Shown here in pieces: positions 17,234-25,039 of a stretch of DNA of 64,000 nt. The stretch's first letter is position 1. Every line of letters starts with the position of its first letter. The position numbers and the translations under genes are program-made. Below the pieces are notes generated by a model. It worked only from the letters and a program-made list of their open reading frames with translations. It was not told the DNA's origin and did not search any database. The stretch spans positions 87,259 through 151,258 of the forward strand of contig DKPB01000018.1 in NCBI GenBank assembly GCA_002471015.1, written 5' to 3'. The DNA comes from Stenotrophomonas sp. UBA7346. GTDB lineage: Bacteria; Pseudomonadota; Gammaproteobacteria; Xanthomonadales; Xanthomonadaceae.

Positions 17234-18385
17234 ATGGATTTCATTCTTCTGGACTACACGACACTGCGGGTGATCTGGTGGCTGCTGCTGGGCGTGCTGC
17301 TGATCGGCTTCGCGGTAATGGATGGCTTTGACCTCGGTGTCGGCGCACTGCTGCCGTTCGTGGCCAAGACCGACGAGGAACGCCGCCTGGTGATCAACAC
17401 CATCGGCCCGGTGTGGGAAGGCAACCAGGTGTGGCTGGTGCTCGGTGGCGGTGCGATCTTCGCCGCCTGGCCGCCGCTGTATGCGGTGAGCTTCTCCGGC
17501 TTCTACCTGGCCATGTTCGTCATCCTGTTCGCCCTGATCCTGCGCCCGGTCGGCTTCAAGTACCGCGGCAAGATGCCCAGCCAGCGCTGGCGCAACAACT
17601 GGGACTGGGCGCTGTTCATCGGCGGCTTCGTCCCGGCGCTGATCATGGGCGTGGCCGTAGGCAACGTGCTGCTGGGCGTGCCGTATCACTTCGATGACAC
17701 CCAGCGCGTCTGGTACACGGGCACGTTCTTCGGCCTGCTGACCCCGTTCGCACTGCTGGCCGGCCTGCTCAGCGTGGCCATGCTGGTTTCGCACGGTGCC
17801 GCCATGCTGGTACTGAAGACCGACGGCCCGGTGGCCGAGCGTTCGGCCCGCTACGGCTCCATCGCCGCCATCGTCAGCTTCGTGCTGTTCGCCCTGGCCG
17901 GTGCCTGGGTGGCCTTTGGCCTGCCTGGCTACGCCATCACCTCGCAGGTGGTCAGCGATGGTGCCAGCAACCCGCTGCTGAAGACGGTGGAAGTGGGCGC
18001 GGCCGGTGGCTGGCTGCACAACTACAGCACCATGCCGGCCACGATCCTGGCGCCGGTGGTGGGCCTGCTGGGTGCGCTGGCCAGTGCGGTGCTGCTGCGC
18101 AAGCGCCGTGGCGGCCTGGCCTTCATCGCCTCGGGCGCCTCCATTGCCGGCATCATCTTCACCGTCGGCTTTGCGATCTTCCCGTTCCTGCTGCCCTCCT
18201 CCAGCCAGCCGGGCTCCAGCCTGACGCTGTGGGACGCATCGTCCAGCCACCTGACGCTGTGGATCATGCTGCTGGCAACGGTGGTCTTCCTGCCCATCAT
18301 CATCGCCTACACCACCTGGGTGTACCGCGTGCTCAAGGGCAAGACCACGCTGTCGGAAATGGGTGAAAACCCGAACGCCTACTGA
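17234..18385 (+). CDS. cydB: cytochrome bd ubiquinol oxidase subunit II
   Basis: A 383-residue polytopic membrane protein of the CydB family, starting at ATG 17234 with AAGGAG a few bases upstream and 15 bp after the cydA stop. The signature AVMDGFDLGVGALLPF and GPVWEGNQVWLVLGGGAIFAAWP-type region near residues 20-80 are present (only short parts quoted). It forms the heterodimer with CydA. The small gene cydX follows 31 bp downstream. Confidence 0.97.
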   Translation: MDFILLDYTTLRVIWWLLLGVLLIGFAVMDGFDLGVGALLPFVAKTDEERRLVINTIGPVWEGNQVWLVLGGGAIFAAWPPLYAVSFSGFYLAMFVILFALILRPVGFKYRGKMPSQRWRNNWDWALFIGGFVPALIMGVAVGNVLLGVPYHFDDTQRVWYTGTFFGLLTPFALLAGLLSVAMLVSHGAAMLVLKTDGPVAERSARYGSIAAIVSFVLFALAGAWVAFGLPGYAITSQVVSDGASNPLLKTVEVGAAGGWLHNYSTMPATILAPVVGLLGALASAVLLRKRRGGLAFIASGASIAGIIFTVGFAIFPFLLPSSSQPGSSLTLWDASSSHLTLWIMLLATVVFLPIIIAYTTWVYRVLKGKTTLSEMGENPNAY

Positions 18386-18416
18386 TCTGCATTCACGACA
18401 TACAAGGAGTCATCTC

Positions 18417-18527
18417 ATGTGGTATTTCGCCTGGATCCTCGGCGCCGGTCTTGCCTCGACGGTCGCCATCCTCAACGGCATGTGGTTTGAAGCACGCGAA
18501 GCCCGCAAGGCTGAAGCAAACAGCTAA
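18417..18527 (+). CDS. cydX: cytochrome bd small subunit CydX
   Basis: A 36-residue protein with a single membrane helix and the CydX/YbgT pattern: MWYFAWILG at the start, a mid-helix region and MWFEAREA at the C-terminal side of the membrane. CydX stabilises the haem groups of cytochrome bd. It starts with ATG 18417, preceded by AAGGAG at 18403-18408, and ends at TAA 18525-18527. It is too short for many automatic gene calls, but position and motif make it convincing. Confidence 0.92.
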   Translation: MWYFAWILGAGLASTVAILNGMWFEAREARKAEANS

Positions 18528-18552
18528 AAAACCGCATTAAGGTATTGCCAAG

Positions 18553-18581
18553 AGCCCGGACTGAGCGTATCTTTCCGGGCT
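18553..18581 (+). terminator. hairpin after cydX, possible terminator
   Basis: AGCCCGGA at 18553-18560 pairs perfectly with TCCGGGCT at 18574-18581 around a 13-base loop, 25 bp after the cydX stop. There is no T-run, so termination is uncertain; the tRNA begins 6 bp later. Confidence 0.4.
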
Positions 18582-18587
18582 CCTTCG

Positions 18588-18664
<77 letters not shown>

Positions 18665-18676
18665 AAGGGTCGAAAG

Positions 18677-18713
18677 AAGCCTGGAAAAACGGCAACGTTG
18701 TCCAGGCTTTTTA
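18677..18713 (+). terminator. terminator after the first tRNA-Pro
   Basis: AAGCCTGGA (18677-18685) and TCCAGGCTT (18701-18709) pair perfectly around a 15-base loop and are followed by TTTATT. Position right after the tRNA supports intrinsic termination. Confidence 0.7.
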
Positions 18714-18823
18714 TTCGCCGGTACCGCGATACCGGCAGCCACGCACCGCGCCTTGCAGGCCGCGTTGGCTGAACAAAAGAACTTGCGGGGCACGAGGTTC
18801 ACCGCTACAATAGGCGGCTCCTT

Positions 18824-18900
<77 letters not shown>

Positions 18901-18905
18901 ATTCG

Positions 18906-18938
18906 ACAAAAGCCGGCCTCTGGCCGGCTTTTGTTTTT
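18906..18938 (+). terminator. strong terminator after the second tRNA-Pro
   Basis: A perfect 13-bp stem (ACAAAAGCCGGCC at 18906-18918 with its complement at 18922-18934) around the loop TCT, followed by TTTT. A- and T-rich flanks on both sides could let it work in both directions. Confidence 0.88.
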
Positions 18939-18980
18939 GGTGGGTTTCAAACGACGCCACCCACCGCGTCGGAGTAAGCA

Positions 18981-20192
18981 ATGTCCACGTCCGCCCAGCC
19001 TCTCCCCCGGCACCCCCTGCTCAAGGGCCGCCTGCTGGCATTCATCGCCATCGTGCTGGTCTCGGCCAACCTGCGCAGCGCCGTCACCTCGCTGACACCG
19101 CTGCTGGACCGACTCGGCCACATCTTCGATTTCGGCAGCACCATGACCGGCGTGCTCGGCATGATGCCGACCGCCGCCTTTGCCGTATTCGGCCTGGCCA
19201 CCCCGCGCATCACGCGCGCCATCGGCCTGGAACGCACTGCCGTACTGACCATGCTGCTGGCCACTGTCGGCCTGCTACTGCGCGCATTCTCCGACAACGT
19301 CGGCATGCTGCTGGTCGGCTCCGCCATCGCCCTTGCCGGCATGGGCATGGGCAACGTGGTGGTGCCACCATTGGTGAAGCGCTACTTCGCCGACCGCGTG
19401 GGCACCCTGAGCACCATCTACATCACCGTATTGCAGGCTGGCACCATGGTGCCGGCGCTGCTGGCGGTGCCGGTCGCCGACCAGTTCGATTGGCGCATCT
19501 CGCTGGGCATGTGGTCGCTGCTGTCGCTGGCCGCCCTGCTGCCGTGGTTGCTGCTGGCACGCAGCGCCCCGCGCACGGAGACAAGTACCGCCACCAGCGA
19601 ACATGCCGCCGGCCGCGTCTGGAAGACGCAACTGGGCTGGGGCATGGCGCTGATGTTCGGCATGACCTCGCTGGGCACGTACTCCCTGTTCACCTGGTTG
19701 CCGAAGGTAATGGTGGAAGCCGGTGCCAGCGAATCCTTTGGCGGCGTGATGGTGGCTGTGTATTCGGCCATCGGCCTCCTACCCTCGCTGCTGGTGCCCG
19801 CCCTGGCGGTGCGCATGCGCAACCCGTTCCCGATCGCGGTGATGGTGTTCGTGCTGAACATGATCGCCTTCGCCGGCCTGCTGTGGGCACCGATGAGCGC
19901 ACCGCTGCTATGGGCCGTCATCGCTGGCCTGGGCCCGTCCACCTTCCCGCTCGGCCTGACCCTGATCAACCTGCGCACCCGCAGCCAGGCCGGCTCGGCG
20001 GCGCTGTCCGGCTTCATGCAGGGCGTGGGTTACAGCCTGGCCAGCCTGGGCCCGCTGCTGTTTGGCTGGCTGCATGGCCTGAGCGATGGCTGGGCATGGT
20101 CGTTTGCCTTCCTCGCCTGCTGTTCCGGCGTACTGCTGACCGGTGCGTGGTTTGCCTGCAAACCGCAGCAGCTGGAAGATCACTGGAAGTGA
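18981..20192 (+). CDS. MFS transporter, CynX/NimT-like
   Basis: A 403-residue major facilitator with about 12 membrane helices. The N-terminal VSANLRSAVTSLTPLL and the loop GLATPRITRAIGLERT between helices 2 and 3 resemble the CynX/NimT (cyanate/nitroimidazole transporter) branch. The substrate is unknown. Start ATG 18981 has GGAG 10 bases upstream. It stands alone between a tRNA terminator and its own terminator at 20210. No adjacent regulator or enzyme hints at the substrate. Confidence 0.85.
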   Translation: MSTSAQPLPRHPLLKGRLLAFIAIVLVSANLRSAVTSLTPLLDRLGHIFDFGSTMTGVLGMMPTAAFAVFGLATPRITRAIGLERTAVLTMLLATVGLLLRAFSDNVGMLLVGSAIALAGMGMGNVVVPPLVKRYFADRVGTLSTIYITVLQAGTMVPALLAVPVADQFDWRISLGMWSLLSLAALLPWLLLARSAPRTETSTATSEHAAGRVWKTQLGWGMALMFGMTSLGTYSLFTWLPKVMVEAGASESFGGVMVAVYSAIGLLPSLLVPALAVRMRNPFPIAVMVFVLNMIAFAGLLWAPMSAPLLWAVIAGLGPSTFPLGLTLINLRTRSQAGSAALSGFMQGVGYSLASLGPLLFGWLHGLSDGWAWSFAFLACCSGVLLTGAWFACKPQQLEDHWK

Positions 20193-20209
20193 GTTGTTGC
20201 TGATACACG

Positions 20210-20241
20210 AAAGCCGCCGATGTGATTCGGCGGCTTTTTTT
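20210..20241 (+). terminator. terminator after the MFS gene
   Basis: AAAGCCGCCGA (20210-20220) pairs perfectly with TCGGCGGCTTT (20227-20237) around TGTGAT, followed by further T residues to 20241. It lies 18 bp after the stop codon. Confidence 0.9.
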
Positions 20242-20268
20242 GCACCGGCACCGGCGCTGACCGGTCGT

Positions 20269-20367
20269 TGTAGGAGCGGCGTAAGCCGCGAAGCTGGCAG
20301 TGCTGGGGTCTTGGAGCTTTGTGCACACTGAAGCTGTGGGTGCTTCGCGACTCACGCGGCTGTTACA
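20269..20367. repeat. REP-like inverted pair (TGTAGGAGCGGC type)
   Basis: A 26-bp unit beginning TGTAGGAGCGGCGTAAGCCG at 20269-20294 faces a divergent inverted copy at 20342-20367 across 47 bp. Related units occur at 24981-25006, 44637-44660 and 44820-44845. This looks like a bacterial interspersed mosaic element made of two REP units. No gene is seen in it. Confidence 0.75.
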
Positions 20368-20390
20368 GAAGAACCAAGATCAATGCCGGC

Positions 20391-20499
20391 CGTTGTAGCT
20401 CGGGTAAGCGCAGCGCACCCGGGAGCACGTAGCATTCGTTGACGCGTTGTTTCGATCGTTGCATTCCCCGGGTGCGCTGCGCTTACCCGGGCTACAACG
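20391..20499. repeat. 33-bp near-perfect inverted repeat
   Basis: Two 33-bp arms at 20391-20423 and 20467-20499 are complementary with a single mismatch and are separated by 43 bp. Each arm contains GGGTAAGCGCAGCGCACCCG. The element ends 5 bp before the proA stop, so it sits in the 3' untranslated region of both convergent genes. It is of REP/BIME size and layout. The 20193-20504 interval holds no gene besides this, the preceding REP pair and the terminator. Confidence 0.8.
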
Positions 20500-20504
20500 G
20501 CGAC

Positions 20505-21761
20505 TTACTTCAACGGATGCCTTATCTGTCCCTCGCCGCGCACCACAAAGCGCTCCACCGTTAACGCTTCCAAGCCCATCGGGCCGTAGGAATGCAGGCG
20601 TGTGGTCGAGATGCCGATCTCCGCGCCCAGGCCCAGCTCGCCGCCATCGGAGAAGCGCGAGGAGGCATTGACCATCACTACCGCCGAACGCAACGCGCGC
20701 ACGAAGGTTTCGGCATGCTCCGGATTGCTGGTAGCAATGACTTCCGTGTGATCCGAGGTATGGACCTGGATATGGGCAATGGCGGCAGCCAGGTCCGGCA
20801 CCACGCGGATGGCGAGGATCAGGTCGAGGTATTCGGCGGCATAGTCGTCTTCGCTTGCCGGGACGATATCGGCAACCAGCGCCTGGGTGGCTGCATCACC
20901 CCGCAGCTCGACACCACGTTCGCGCAGCGCCGCCGCTGCCAATGGCAGGAACTCAGCTGCGATGCCCTCATGCACCAGCAGGGTCTCCAATGAATTGCAG
21001 GCCGCCGGACGCGAGGTCTTGCCATCGATCAACAGATCCACTGCCAACTGCAGATCGGCACTATCATCGACGAATAGATGGCAGACGCCCTTGTAATGCT
21101 TGATCACCGGCACCCGTGCATGCTCGGCGACGAAGTGGATCAGGCCCTCGCCGCCGCGCGGGATGGCCAGATCGATGATGTCGTTGAGCTGCAGCAACTC
21201 CAGCATGGTTTCGCGGCGCAGGTCTTCAACCAGTGTCAAAGCCGCATCCGGCAAACCTGCTTCGCGCAGAGCGCGCTTGAGGCTGGCGGCAATCGCCTTA
21301 TTGGAATGGATAGCCTCGGAGCCACCGCGCAGGATCACGCCATTGCCGGCCTTGATGCACAGCGCTGCCGCGTCAGCCGTCACATTCGGTCGCGCCTCGT
21401 AGATCATCGCGATCACCCCCAACGGCACCCGCACCTTCTGCACTCGGATGCCATTGGGGCGGTCGTAGTCGCGGGTCACCTCGCCCACCGGATCCGGCAA
21501 GGCAGCGACTTCGCGCAGCGCATCGGCCACGCCGCGCAGACGTTCCGGGTTCAAGGCCAGCCGATCCAGCAGGGCCGAGCCCACCCCCTTGTCGCGCGCC
21601 GCCTGCAGGTCACGCGCGTTGGCGGCGAGGATGCCGCCTGCATCGGCTTCCAGCGCGGCAGCCATCGACTTCAGCAGCACGCTGCGGGCTTGGCTAGAAA
21701 GCTGGCCCAGTTGCTGCGCGGCATCGCGGCACTGCAGTGCAAGGGTGCGGATATCACTCAT
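20505..21761 (-). CDS. proA: glutamate-5-semialdehyde dehydrogenase (gamma-glutamyl phosphate reductase)
   Basis: A 418-residue aldehyde-dehydrogenase superfamily protein: NADPH-dependent reduction of gamma-glutamyl phosphate, the second step of proline synthesis. The catalytic Cys lies in SRPAACNSLETLL, near residue 255. The N-terminal VRVPLGVIAMIYEARPNVT is the ProA signature region (cofactor site). It follows proB by 30 bp on the same strand, so both enzymes of the labile intermediate are co-expressed. It ends at a large inverted repeat. Confidence 0.97.
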   Translation of the reverse strand: MSDIRTLALQCRDAAQQLGQLSSQARSVLLKSMAAALEADAGGILAANARDLQAARDKGVGSALLDRLALNPERLRGVADALREVAALPDPVGEVTRDYDRPNGIRVQKVRVPLGVIAMIYEARPNVTADAAALCIKAGNGVILRGGSEAIHSNKAIAASLKRALREAGLPDAALTLVEDLRRETMLELLQLNDIIDLAIPRGGEGLIHFVAEHARVPVIKHYKGVCHLFVDDSADLQLAVDLLIDGKTSRPAACNSLETLLVHEGIAAEFLPLAAAALRERGVELRGDAATQALVADIVPASEDDYAAEYLDLILAIRVVPDLAAAIAHIQVHTSDHTEVIATSNPEHAETFVRALRSAVVMVNASSRFSDGGELGLGAEIGISTTRLHSYGPMGLEALTVERFVVRGEGQIRHPLK

Positions 21762-21791
21762 GTTCTGTCCTGCCGATGATCAAAGGAAAAT

Positions 21792-22940
21792 TCACAGCAA
21801 CACAAGGTCGTCGCGGTGGACCACGTTGTCGCCGTAGTTGTAGCCAAGGATGGATTCGATCTCGCGGGTGTGGTGCTGGCTGATGCGGCGGATATCGACT
21901 GCCGAATACTGGCTGACGCCGCGTGCCACCCGTTGCTGGCCCTGCGCATCGAACAGCCGCACCTCCACCATGTCACCACGGCGGAACTCGCCTTCCGCAC
22001 CCACCACGCCCCCCGGCAGCAATGAGGCGCCCTTGTCACGCAATGCGCGTGCCGCGCCGGCATCGATCAGGATCGCGCCCGGCTCCAGCGGCGCATGTTT
22101 CAGCCAATACTTGCGCGCGGCAATGCGTGACTGCCCGGCATGCAGACGGGTGCCGTACAAGCACCCCTGCGCCAGCCCACGCACCACATCGCCGCTGCGG
22201 CCATTGAACAGGAAGGTGTCGATGCCGGCCGCGCCGGCCTTGGCAGCGGCCTGCAGCTTGGTCTGCATGCCACCGGTGCCTACCGCGCTGCCGCTGCCGC
22301 CGGCCATTGCAAGGACGTCAGGGGTCAATTCGGCCACCTCGTTGATCGGCTGTGCATCGGCATTGCTGCGCGGGTCGGCGGTGTACAGCCCGTCGATATC
22401 GGTGGCGATGAACAAGGCATCGGCATCGACCAGTGCGGCGACGATCGCGGCGAGGTTGTCGTTGTCGCCGAGCTTGAGCTCATCCACCGACACGGTGTCG
22501 TTCTCGTTGATCACCGGCAAGGCGCCCAGTGCCAGCAACTCATTGAGCGTTGCGCGCGCATTGAGGTAGCGGCGGCGATTACGCAGGTCGTCGTGGGTCA
22601 ACAGCACCTGCGCCACCGGGCGCTCGAAGAAGCGCTGCCACAAGGCGATCAACTGCGCCTGCCCCAGCGCAGCCAGCGCCTGCCGCGCGGCCATGGCTGC
22701 ACCGGCCTCAGCGGCCCTGGGAACGATGGCGCGGCCGGCAGCAACGGCGCCGGAGGAGACGATCACCACTTCACGCCCGGCCAGCACATTGGCCGACACG
22801 AACTGCGCCAGCCCGAGCGCGAAGCGCGGGGTCAAGCCGCCACCATCGGCCGCCAGCAGACTGCTGCCGACCTTGAGGACGGCGCGGCGCCATTGCGGCA
22901 GTGCTTGTTCGGTGAACGGAGAGAACGACGTCTGGATCAT
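21792..22940 (-). CDS. proB: glutamate 5-kinase
   Basis: A 382-residue protein: an amino-acid-kinase domain (about 18-260, with LKVGSSLLAADGG near the start and NENDTVSVDELKLGDND in the middle) and a C-terminal PUA domain (about 280-370). It makes gamma-glutamyl phosphate, the first and feedback-controlled step of proline synthesis. It begins 4 bp after the stop of the small YciI-like gene, so the three genes form one operon. Confidence 0.97.
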   Translation of the reverse strand: MIQTSFSPFTEQALPQWRRAVLKVGSSLLAADGGGLTPRFALGLAQFVSANVLAGREVVIVSSGAVAAGRAIVPRAAEAGAAMAARQALAALGQAQLIALWQRFFERPVAQVLLTHDDLRNRRRYLNARATLNELLALGALPVINENDTVSVDELKLGDNDNLAAIVAALVDADALFIATDIDGLYTADPRSNADAQPINEVAELTPDVLAMAGGSGSAVGTGGMQTKLQAAAKAGAAGIDTFLFNGRSGDVVRGLAQGCLYGTRLHAGQSRIAARKYWLKHAPLEPGAILIDAGAARALRDKGASLLPGGVVGAEGEFRRGDMVEVRLFDAQGQQRVARGVSQYSAVDIRRISQHHTREIESILGYNYGDNVVHRDDLVLL

Positions 22941-22944
22941 GGGA

Positions 22945-23202
22945 TCAGCGGGTGTTCCATTCGTGCACGGTCAGTTCCGAACTGCCGTGGATGGCCAAGG
23001 GGTCGCTGGCGACGATGGCCTGGGCAGCTTCGAGGTTGTCGACGTTCTTCAGCACGTAGGCACCGCCGGTGCCGTCGCTGAAGCCGCCGGTCAGGTGAAG
23101 CTGGTCTTTAGCAACAAGTGCGTTGAGGAAAGCTATGTGTGGGGCAATCACTGCGTCGTCGAATGACGGCTTGCGCATTGCCAGTACCAAGTAGAGCTTC
23201 AT
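22945..23202 (-). CDS. YciI-like (dimeric alpha/beta barrel) small protein
   Basis: An 85-residue protein of YciI-like size and pattern: an N-terminal strand MKLYLVLAMR, a helix with HIAFLNALVAKDQLHLTG-like spacing, a strand GGAYVLKN and a helix NLEAAQAIVASDPLAIHG with conserved DP. Function of these proteins is largely unknown. ATG 23202 has GGAGAATTC upstream. It ends 4 bp before proB and is therefore co-transcribed with proBA; whether it affects proline synthesis is unknown. An upstream start at 23382 would extend into repeats and is rejected. Confidence 0.75.
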   Translation of the reverse strand: MKLYLVLAMRKPSFDDAVIAPHIAFLNALVAKDQLHLTGGFSDGTGGAYVLKNVDNLEAAQAIVASDPLAIHGSSELTVHEWNTR

Positions 23203-23274
23203 TGAATTCTCCTTTAGCTGCGTATGACACCACGCCGAAGCGGAAGTTGGTGCGATTGCTTTCGCTTGGAACTT

Positions 23275-23310
23275 GCTTTCGCTTTCGCTTTGGCTTTGGC
23301 TTTGGCTTTG
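23275..23310. repeat. short GCTTTS hexanucleotide array
   Basis: Six tandem 6-bp units: two GCTTTC and four GCTTTG, continuing as GCTTAAG. The same hexamer family occurs in the opposite orientation 173 bp further on (23483-23614), so the two arrays face each other around palindromic repeats. Confidence 0.85.
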
Positions 23311-23317
23311 GCTTAAG

Positions 23318-23355
23318 CCCCTCTCCCGCCTGCGGGAGAGGGGTTGGGGTGAGGG
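23318..23355. repeat. palindromic repeat CCCCTCTCCCGC type
   Basis: CCCCTCTCCCGC and GCGGGAGAGGGG form a 12-bp stem with a 2-base loop, followed by TTGGGGTGAGGG. The same element recurs at 29242-29279, 30524-30560, 30597-30632, 34052-34086 and 34140-34174. This is a dispersed palindrome family found here only between genes. Confidence 0.8.
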
Positions 23356-23482
23356 CAAGCTTCTAGCTAAGCGAAAAATCAAAAGCCCCCCTCATCCGCC
23401 CCCCGCCTTCGCGGGGGCAGGCTCTTTGGGCATCCCCGCCTTCGCGGGGACAGGCTCTTCTCCCGCAGGCGGGAGAAGGGAC

Positions 23483-23614
23483 AGCCAGAGCCACAGCCAG
23501 AGCCAAAAACAAAACCAAAACCACAGCCACAGCCACAGCCAAAGCCACAGCCAAAGCCAAAGCCAAAGCCGAAGCCGAAGCCGAAGCCGAAGCCAAAGCC
23601 ACAGCAAGAGCCGG
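23483..23614. repeat. 22-unit AGCCRM hexanucleotide array
   Basis: About 22 tandem 6-bp units with consensus AGCC(A/G)(A/C/G): blocks of AGCCAC, AGCCAA and four successive AGCCGA, plus three A-rich variants near 23507-23524. It begins just beyond the terminator of argH. On both strands it encodes only a low-complexity Ala/Val/Leu or Ser/His/Gln peptide, so it is treated as a non-coding simple repeat. Confidence 0.85.
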
Positions 23615-23616
23615 GG

Positions 23617-23651
23617 CAAAAACCAATACGGGCACCTTTCGGCGCCCGTAT
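23617..23651 (-). terminator. terminator of the arg operon after argH
   Basis: Reading the minus strand, ATACGGGCGCC (23651-23641), loop GAAA, then GGTGCCCGTAT (23636-23626), an 11-bp stem with one G-T pair, is followed by TGGTTTTTG. It lies 8 bp after the argH stop. The stable GAAA tetraloop and T-run make it a clear intrinsic terminator. Confidence 0.88.
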
Positions 23652-23658
23652 CAAAACC

Positions 23659-24957
23659 TCAGCCCTGCAACGCGCTCCAGCGCGCAACAAGCTCCTCAAG
23701 GCGAAGATCCGCGGCCGCACCGGGCGACACGCGCGCCGCCAGGCTGCCCTCGGGCGTACGCCCCTGCCCCGCCGTATCCGCCGCCTCTGCTGCAGCCTTG
23801 TAAGCATCACGGAACGGCACGCCCGCCACCGCGGCTTCCACCGCAACGTCGGTCGCATACATGCCCGAATCAATCGCCGCGCGGATGTTGTCATCGCGCC
23901 AATCCAGGTTCGACAACAAGGCCGGCAACAGTTCCAGCGCGGCAAGGCCGCGGCCAAAGCCGTGCACGATGGCGCCCTTGGAGTTCTGCAGGTCACGCTG
24001 ATAGCCGGACGGCAGCGACAGCAGCTGCTCGATCTCGGTACGCGCGGCGGCAACGCTGGCATGGGTGGCACGCATCAACTCGATCACATCCGGGTTGCGC
24101 TTGTTCGGCATGATCGAGCTGCCGGTGGTGTACTGCGCCGGCAGCGCCACGAAGGCGAACTCACCGGTGGTGAACAGCGACAGGTCCCAGGCGATACGAC
24201 GCAGGTCCAGGGTGGCGCCGCCCAAGGTTTCCAATGCGGCCAGCTCGAACTTGCCGCGCGAAAGCTGCGCATAAATCGGGCTGATCTGCATGCGCGAGAA
24301 TGCCAGCGCCTTGGTGGTGTGTTCGCGGTCCAGCGGCAGGTTGACGCCATAACCGGCTGCCGTACCCAGCGGGTTGGTGTCGATCAACGCACGGGTGTCA
24401 CGGGCGCGGATGGCATTGTCGATGAAAGCCTCGGCCCAGCCGGCCCACCACATGCCCGCCGAGGACACCACGGCGCGCTGGATATGGGTATAGCCCGGCA
24501 GCGGCTGCAGCGTTTCGGCCGCGGCACGATCCAGGGCAACCTTGGCGACTTCGGCGCTGATCTGCGTCACACGCTCCAGCTTGTCCTTCAGCCACAGGCG
24601 CGTGGCGACCAGGATCTGATCATTGCGGCTACGCCCGGTATGGATCTTGCGGCCGGCATCGCCAAGACGCTCGGTCAGGCGTGCCTCGATGGCCGAATGG
24701 CAATCCTCGTACTGCTCGTCCAGCACGAAGCTGCCGTTGCGGAAATCCTCGGCCAGGATGGCCAGCTCGCGCTTGAGCGCAGCCAACTCGTCGGCACTGA
24801 GGATGCCGATGTGCTGCAGGCCTTCGGCGTGTGCGGTGCTGGCCTGGATGTCGTGCAGGAAGAACTCACGGTCCAGGATGACGTCGTCACCGGCCAGGAA
24901 GGTCTGGATCTTCGCGTCAACGGCGACGCCGGGCTTCTGCCAAAGCAAATTTGTCAT
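23659..24957 (-). CDS. argH: argininosuccinate lyase
   Basis: A 432-residue member of the fumarase/aspartase superfamily, splitting argininosuccinate into arginine and fumarate. The signature GSSIMPNKRNPDVIE is present, with the catalytic-loop Ser, and the substrate-binding THIQRA and SRNDQ segments also occur. The start at ATG 24957 (MTNLLWQKPG) follows GAGAGAG; 13 upstream in-frame residues are not needed. It is the last arg gene of the leftward block, and is followed by a terminator. Confidence 0.97.
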   Translation of the reverse strand: MTNLLWQKPGVAVDAKIQTFLAGDDVILDREFFLHDIQASTAHAEGLQHIGILSADELAALKRELAILAEDFRNGSFVLDEQYEDCHSAIEARLTERLGDAGRKIHTGRSRNDQILVATRLWLKDKLERVTQISAEVAKVALDRAAAETLQPLPGYTHIQRAVVSSAGMWWAGWAEAFIDNAIRARDTRALIDTNPLGTAAGYGVNLPLDREHTTKALAFSRMQISPIYAQLSRGKFELAALETLGGATLDLRRIAWDLSLFTTGEFAFVALPAQYTTGSSIMPNKRNPDVIELMRATHASVAAARTEIEQLLSLPSGYQRDLQNSKGAIVHGFGRGLAALELLPALLSNLDWRDDNIRAAIDSGMYATDVAVEAAVAGVPFRDAYKAAAEAADTAGQGRTPEGSLAARVSPGAAADLRLEELVARWSALQG

Positions 24958-24980
24958 GTCGATCTCTCTCAATGCAGCCA

Positions 24981-25006
24981 TGTAGGCGCGGCGCAAGCCG
25001 CGAAGC
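24981..25006. repeat. REP-like unit between argC and argH
   Basis: A single 26-bp unit TGTAGGCGCGGCGCAAGCCG... of the same type as at 20269 lies in the 82-bp argC-argH gap. It may stabilise or attenuate the transcript there. Confidence 0.7.
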
Positions 25007-25039
25007 GGACAACCTCTCAGCCGCCGCTACCCACCAGAA

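Noticed and set aside
15671..18250. 859-codon open frame on the minus strand opposite cydAB
   Set aside because: Long shadow frame of GC-rich genes: Gln/Gly/Asp/Arg-rich, no domain, no RBS, and cydAB on the other strand are certain.
23483..23614. CRISPR-like array
   Set aside because: Units are 6 bp without spacers. This is a microsatellite-type repeat, not CRISPR.
23363..23635. Open frame of Ala/Val/Leu repeats over the hexamer array
   Set aside because: It is only the translation of the 6-bp tandem repeat; no start context or conserved element.
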